DNA from: Solirubrobacterales bacterium
GTDB lineage: Bacteria > Actinomycetota > Thermoleophilia > Solirubrobacterales > Solirubrobacteraceae
Direction: 5' to 3'
Assembly: GCA_027314825.1 (NCBI GenBank)
Contig: DAHVAB010000077.1
Coordinates: 1-9,145, forward strand
DNA: 9,145 nucleotides
Positions within the stretch are counted from its first letter, which is position 1. The number at the start of each line of letters is the position of its first letter. Shown here piece by piece: positions 6,007 through 9,145 of this stretch. Position numbers and translations under genes: made by a program. The notes below the pieces were generated by a model. The model did not search any database. It saw only the letters and a list, made by a program, of their open reading frames with translations, and was not told the DNA's origin.

Positions 6007-6860
6007 CCGTTGCCGCCCGCCCTGCTGCCCGTGCCGGCCGCCTCGTCGGTGCCGTCCAGCACGCCGCGCAGCGGCGGCGCCCCCGCGCCGCCGCCCTCAT
6101 TCTCGTAAGCGAGGAAGTGCCGGACGATCGTGGCGAAGCGGGCAGGCTGGTCGAGGTAGCTGTAGTGGCCGGCCCCTTCGAAGACGACGAGGCCCGCGTC
6201 GGGGATCAGCCGCTCCATCTCACGCGCATCGGCGAGCGGCGTCGCGGTGTCCTCGGAGCCCCAGATCAGCAGCGTCGGCGCGCGCACGTCGGGCATGATC
6301 GCGCGCAGGTCGCTGTTGACCAGGCGCACCAGGGTCGGGCGCATCTGCTCGGAGGCGGCCGCATAGTCGGCGGAGGCGGCCCGGCCCACCAGGGCCTGAC
6401 GCAGCCTGCGCCCCGGCGCGCCGAGATGGCGGGCGGCGTGCTTGCCAACCTTCGCCATCGCGACCTTGCGGTAGTAGTCGGGCCCCCGACGCGGCTTGAT
6501 CCCGGCGCTGTCGATCAGCACCATCCTGGAGACCCGCTCGGGCGCCGCCGCCGCCAGCGCGAGCGCGACCCGGCCGCCGTTGGAATGGCCCACGAGCGCC
6601 GCCCGCTCGATCCCCTGGCTGTCCATGAACGCGGCCAGCAGGTCCCTGTAATCGTCGACCCCCCACGGCCGCGGCGGCTCATCGCTGCGCCCGAAGCCGG
6701 GCAGGTCCAGCGCGTGGACGGCGGCCACGGGCGCGAGCGCGGTCACGATCGAGGCGACCGTCTCGACGCTCGCGCCCCACCCGTGCAGCACGATCACGGG
6801 CGCGCCCGCGCCCTCGCTCACGTGCCGGATCCGCAGCCCGTCGATCTCGGTGAACATCAC
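6003..6860 (-). CDS. Alpha/beta-fold hydrolase
   Basis: Protein of 285 residues with a complete alpha/beta-hydrolase layout: oxyanion-hole HGWG (26-29), LDLPGFGRSD (51-60), nucleophile elbow GHSNGG (Ser93), LLIWGSED with Asp204, and GAGHYSYLDQP with His232. A helical cap lies at about 120-190. The last 33 residues are Gly/Ala-rich and probably disordered. There is no signal peptide, so it is likely cytoplasmic; the substrate cannot be read from the sequence. The start is taken as the GTG at 6860, which follows TACCTT by exactly six bases; an ATG one codon later (6857) is the alternative. Its stop overlaps the Mur-ligase ATG, so the two are translationally coupled and may act in one pathway, for example by hydrolysing a peptide or ester made by the ligase. 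That role is speculative. Confidence 0.92.
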   Translation of the reverse strand: MMFTEIDGLRIRHVSEGAGAPVIVLHGWGASVETVASIVTALAPVAAVHALDLPGFGRSDEPPRPWGVDDYRDLLAAFMDSQGIERAALVGHSNGGRVALALAAAAPERVSRMVLIDSAGIKPRRGPDYYRKVAMAKVGKHAARHLGAPGRRLRQALVGRAASADYAAASEQMRPTLVRLVNSDLRAIMPDVRAPTLLIWGSEDTATPLADAREMERLIPDAGLVVFEGAGHYSYLDQPARFATIVRHFLAYENEGGGAGAPPLRGVLDGTDEAAGTGSRAGGNG

Positions 6861-6866
6861 AGGCCA

Positions 6867-6895
6867 AAGGTACAGGGCACCAGGGGACGCAACGG
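6867..6895 (-). promoter_or_regulatory. Putative promoter of the hydrolase/Mur-ligase operon (leaderless)
   Basis: On the minus strand TACCTT (6872-6867) ends six bases before the GTG at 6860, and CCGTTG (6895-6890) lies 17 bases upstream. Both elements and both spacings match the promoter proposed for the ligase operon, hinting at shared sigma-factor use. No Shine-Dalgarno sequence is visible. Confidence 0.55.
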
Positions 6896-6969
6896 CGTGC
6901 CGGCACCATGCGGAGAACTACGCAGGCGGCGGCGGGCCGGCAACCGATGTCGGCTCCCGTCTACGCGCC

Positions 6970-6975
6970 TAGCCT
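6970..6975 (+). promoter_or_regulatory. Putative -10 element of the channel gene (leaderless)
   Basis: TAGCCT fits TANNNT and stops exactly six bases before the GTG at 6982, with no Shine-Dalgarno sequence between them. At the usual spacing upstream I see only ATGTCG, a poor -35. The divergent hydrolase promoter is about 75 bp away in the same 121-bp gap. Confidence 0.5.
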
Positions 6976-6981
6976 GACCCC

Positions 6982-7662
6982 GTGAGCGAGGCCAGCGTGA
7001 GAGCCGCCGCGCCCGTCGACGGCGAGGCCGCCTACCGGTACGGGGTCGTCTTCCTGCTCGTGCTCACGCTCGTCGCCTTCGTGATCATCGCCCCAGCGGG
7101 CCCCGGCGCGCGGGCGATCGGCTTCGCGATCGAGGCGCTCGCACTGCTGGTCGTCGCCGCCACATCCCGTGCGGGCGCCGATGCGAGGCGGATGGGGGCG
7201 CTCGCCGTCGCCGTCGCCGGCGCGATCCTGATCGCGCTGATGGCGACCGGCACGCTGCCCGACGCGATCACGTTCGCGCTGAACGGCCTGCTCGCCGCCG
7301 CGATCCCGTTCACCCTGGTCGGCGGCCTGATCCGCCTGCTGCGCGCGCGGGGCGTGACCGCCCAGGCGGTCGCGGGAGCGCTGGCCGTCTACCTGCTGGT
7401 CGGCCTGCTCTTCGCCTGGGTGATCATGCTCGTCGCCCGGATCGAAGGCATCCCCTACTTCGCACAGCAGCACACGATCACTGCCAGCTCCGCGGTCTAC
7501 TTCAGCTTCACCGTGATGACCACGACCGGCTTCGGCGACCTGACGGCCGCCACCCACGTCGGCCGGGCGCTCGCGGTCATGGAGGAGGTCCTCGGCCAGA
7601 TCTACGTGGTGGTGGTGATCGGCGTGCTCGTTGGGAGCCTGGCGGGCAGGCGGCAGGCGTGA
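6982..7662 (+). CDS. Potassium-channel-like membrane protein (pore-loop, Ion_trans_2 type)
   Basis: Protein of 226 residues with about six membrane helices (near 20-37, 45-61, 71-89, 96-117, 127-152 and 198-218). Between the last two lies a pore loop: SSAVYFSFTVMTTTGFGDLTAATHVGR in outline (169-195), with the filter TTTGFGD (180-186) in place of the canonical T-V-G-Y-G. The following helix (ALAVMEEVLGQIYVVVVIGVLVG) resembles the inner helix of two-helix potassium channels. It probably conducts monovalent cations across the cytoplasmic membrane. The first four helices do not show an Arg/Lys-rich voltage-sensor S4. No RCK/TrkA-N or cyclic-nucleotide domain follows, so gating is unclear. The GTG start is supported by the -10 placed six bases before it. 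Confidence 0.88.
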   Translation: MSEASVRAAAPVDGEAAYRYGVVFLLVLTLVAFVIIAPAGPGARAIGFAIEALALLVVAATSRAGADARRMGALAVAVAGAILIALMATGTLPDAITFALNGLLAAAIPFTLVGGLIRLLRARGVTAQAVAGALAVYLLVGLLFAWVIMLVARIEGIPYFAQQHTITASSAVYFSFTVMTTTGFGDLTAATHVGRALAVMEEVLGQIYVVVVIGVLVGSLAGRRQA

Positions 7663-7677
7663 GAAGGCGGTCGAGAA

Positions 7678-7746
7678 CGGTCGCTCGACCCCCTCGAAAA
7701 CGGTCGCTCGACCCCCTCGAAAACGGTCGCTCGACCCCCTCGAAAT
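7678..7746 (+). repeat. Three tandem 23-bp direct repeats upstream of the ATPase gene
   Basis: Copies begin at 7678, 7701 and 7724. They are identical except for the last base of the third copy (T for A). Each holds a short dyad GGTCG-CT-CGACC, then a C run and CTCGAAA. A shortened copy, CGGTCGAGAA (7668-7677), precedes them. The array fills nearly all of the space between the channel stop (7662) and the ATPase -10 (7758), so it covers the -35 region and looks like an operator array. The spacer is non-coding. Confidence 0.95.
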
Positions 7747-7757
7747 AGTGCTTCGGC

Positions 7758-7763
7758 TAGCAT
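7758..7763 (+). promoter_or_regulatory. Putative -10 element of the ATPase gene (leaderless)
   Basis: TAGCAT fits TANNNT and lies exactly six bases before the ATG at 7770. There is no Shine-Dalgarno sequence and no recognisable -35; the -35 position falls inside the third 23-bp repeat (CCCCCT), so an activator or repressor bound to the repeats may set promoter activity. Confidence 0.5.
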
Positions 7764-7769
7764 GGGCGG

Positions 7770-9053
7770 ATGTCGAGGCACGCGGGAGCAGACCCTGAGC
7801 TGATCGTCCGCCGTCTGCTGGAGCTGGCGGAGAGGAGGCTCGCGGAGGAGCCCGTGGTCGCGCTGGAGGGTCCCCGCACCGTCGGCAAGTCGACGCTGCT
7901 CAGCCAGATCGCGCGCGCGCACGGCGTGGAGGTTCTGGATCTCGACGACCCGGCGATGCGCGGGGTGGCGGAAGCCGATCCAGCGGCATTCATCGAAGGA
8001 CCGGCGCCCGTCTGCGTGGACGAGTATCAGCACGTGCCGGCCCTGCTCGACGCGATCAAGGCGGCCCTGAATCGCGACCTGCGCCCCGGCCGCTTTCTGA
8101 TCACCGGATCGACCCGCCACGACGCGCTGCCGAAGGCTGCGCAGTCGCTGACCGGGCGCATGCACCTGATGGCGGTCTGGCCGCTCACCCAGTGCGAGAT
8201 CAGCGCCACGCGCGAGAGCCTGCTCGCGACCCTGCTCGAGGATCCAGCAGCGGCGCTGGGCGGGGGCCCGTCGATGACCAGCCGGCAGGAGTACATCGAG
8301 CGGATCGTCGCCGGGGGCTTCCCCATGACCTTGAGCCGCAGCGAGGATGCCCGCAATCGTTGGTTCGACGACTACGTCCGCCTCGACGTGGAGCGCGACG
8401 TGCGCGAGCTCTCCACGTTGCGCCGCCGCGAGCAGCTGCCGCTTCTTCTCGGCCGCCTGGCCGCCCAGACCGCGGGTGTGCTCAACGTGGCCACGGCGGC
8501 CCGCGACGCCGGCCTGGACCGCGGCACCGCCTCCGATTACCTGAAGCTGCTGGAAGCCGTCTTCCTGCTGGCGCGTCTGCCGGCGTGGGGCACCACGCTG
8601 CGGGCGCGCGCGGGAGGCGCGCCGAAGATCCATGTTGTGGACAGCGGCCTGGCGGCGCGGCTCTTGCGACTCACGCCGGAGAAGCTCGCCCGCCGTGACC
8701 CGGCTTCACTCTCCCAGCTGGGCGCGCTGCTGGAGACCTTCACGGTCGGTGAGCTCATGCGCCAGGCGTCATGGCACGAGGAGGTGTCGGTCTGCGGGCA
8801 CTGGCGCACCTACGACGGCGACGAGGTCGACCTGATCCTCGAGCGCGACGACGGCCGGGTGCTCGCGTTCGAGGTGAAGGCGGCGGGTCGGGTGCAGCGT
8901 GCGGACATGCGCCACCTCGGCAAGCTCCGGGAGGCGCTCGGGCCGCGCCTGCTCGCCGGCATCGCCCTCTACACCGGCCAGCGCGCCTACCGCTTCGAGG
9001 AGAGGCTGCTGGTGATGCCGATCGACCGGCTGTGGAGGCCCGTGACCGGTTGA
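7770..9053 (+). CDS. AAA-family ATPase with C-terminal DUF4143 domain
   Basis: Protein of 427 residues with the familiar AAA_14 plus DUF4143 architecture. ATPase part: Walker A GPRTVGKST (34-42), Walker B VCVDEYQHVP (81-90) and a sensor-like ITGSTRHD (111-118), followed by GRMHLMAVWPLTQCE. A middle helical region (about 195-270, including DAGLDRGTASDYLKLLEAVFLL) resembles a winged helix. The C-terminal part has VVDSGLAARLL (289-299), LLETFTVGEL with Glu322, GDEVDLILE with Asp354, and AFEVKAA with Glu368 and Lys370: an E...D...ExK arrangement typical of the PD-(D/E)XK nuclease fold. Such proteins are widespread and often strain-variable; their cellular role is not established. The ATG at 7770 is supported by the -10 six bases upstream. 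It is preceded by the 23-bp repeats and appears to be a single-gene transcript. Confidence 0.93.
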   Translation: MSRHAGADPELIVRRLLELAERRLAEEPVVALEGPRTVGKSTLLSQIARAHGVEVLDLDDPAMRGVAEADPAAFIEGPAPVCVDEYQHVPALLDAIKAALNRDLRPGRFLITGSTRHDALPKAAQSLTGRMHLMAVWPLTQCEISATRESLLATLLEDPAAALGGGPSMTSRQEYIERIVAGGFPMTLSRSEDARNRWFDDYVRLDVERDVRELSTLRRREQLPLLLGRLAAQTAGVLNVATAARDAGLDRGTASDYLKLLEAVFLLARLPAWGTTLRARAGGAPKIHVVDSGLAARLLRLTPEKLARRDPASLSQLGALLETFTVGELMRQASWHEEVSVCGHWRTYDGDEVDLILERDDGRVLAFEVKAAGRVQRADMRHLGKLREALGPRLLAGIALYTGQRAYRFEERLLVMPIDRLWRPVTG

Positions 9054-9104
9054 GCGGGCGAGAACGCAGAATCGCGCGCCTGTGATCCTGTGAGAGAGGA
9101 GCCG

Positions 9105-9144
9105 GCGCGGAGCGCCCCGCGGGTCGCGCTATGCCGCTCCGCGC
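9105..9144 (+). terminator. Inverted repeat downstream of the ATPase gene, possible terminator
   Basis: Perfect 10-bp arms, GCGCGGAGCG (9105-9114) and CGCTCCGCGC (9135-9144), enclose a 20-base loop. It is the only structure seen in the 92 bases after the ATPase stop. The window ends one base later, so whether a T run follows cannot be seen, and the loop is long for an intrinsic terminator. It could instead be part of an intergenic repeat. Confidence 0.35.
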
Positions 9145-9145
9145 T

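Noticed and set aside
3709..6108. A 799-codon open frame on the plus strand across the lysR end and antisense to the Mur ligase
   Set aside because: Composition is Arg/Pro/Ser-rich with no recognisable domain, while the overlapping frames encode full LysR and Mur-ligase proteins with all motifs. Long antisense frames are expected in very GC-rich DNA.
7668..7746. CRISPR array interpretation of the 23-bp repeats
   Set aside because: The copies are directly adjacent without unique spacers, and no cas gene is present.

Overview
The window is very GC-rich bacterial DNA with compact genes, start and stop codons that overlap by four bases, GTG starts, and promoters that appear to drive leaderless transcripts. 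Protein style points to a high-GC actinobacterium. The Tyr-Tyr-Gly-Leu-Leu-Gly-Pro block in the leftmost gene resembles, from memory, hypothetical proteins of Thermoleophilia (Solirubrobacterales). This placement is an inference. No rRNA, tRNA, CRISPR, transposase or phage gene was seen.

Layout from left to right. (1) At 1-1002 (+) is the 3' part of an unrecognised gene whose start lies outside the window; its end overlaps the next gene tail to tail. (2) At 956-3237 (-) are two consecutive D-Ala-D-Ala-ligase-type ATP-grasp genes coupled by a GTGA overlap. They are different subfamilies, not recent duplicates. The upstream one carries a repetitive Gly/Ala/Pro insert of about 50 residues in the loop over the active site. 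(3) The 170-bp gap at 3238-3407 holds a promoter for the ligases, a strong minus-strand terminator and a LysR-type operator-like dyad. (4) At 3408-4304 (+) is a LysR-family regulator. (5) At 4360-6860 (-) is a two-gene operon, transcribed alpha/beta hydrolase then a membrane-anchored MurF-like Mur ligase, coupled by an ATGA overlap. (6) A divergent promoter region of about 120 bp follows, then a six-helix potassium-channel-like protein (6982-7662, +). (7) Three 23-bp direct repeats lead into the promoter of an AAA/DUF4143 ATPase with a C-terminal nuclease-like motif (7770-9053, +). A long-looped inverted repeat closes the window.

The most coherent theme is a peptide-ligation module: two Ddl-type ligases, which would make a D-alanyl-D-alanine-like dipeptide, and a MurF-like ligase, which would attach such a unit to a carrier. 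The MurF-like enzyme has lost the usual soluble N-terminal UDP-MurNAc-binding domain and has a multi-helix membrane domain instead. The module is split by lysR and lacks the other mur/fts genes of a cell-wall cluster. It may be an accessory or lipid-linked counterpart of the MurF/Ddl step, possibly under LysR control. The channel and the DUF4143 ATPase look like independent genes.

Four transcription units (first ligase, hydrolase, channel, ATPase) share a TANNNT element exactly six bases before the start codon, which strongly suggests leaderless mRNAs and fixes those starts.
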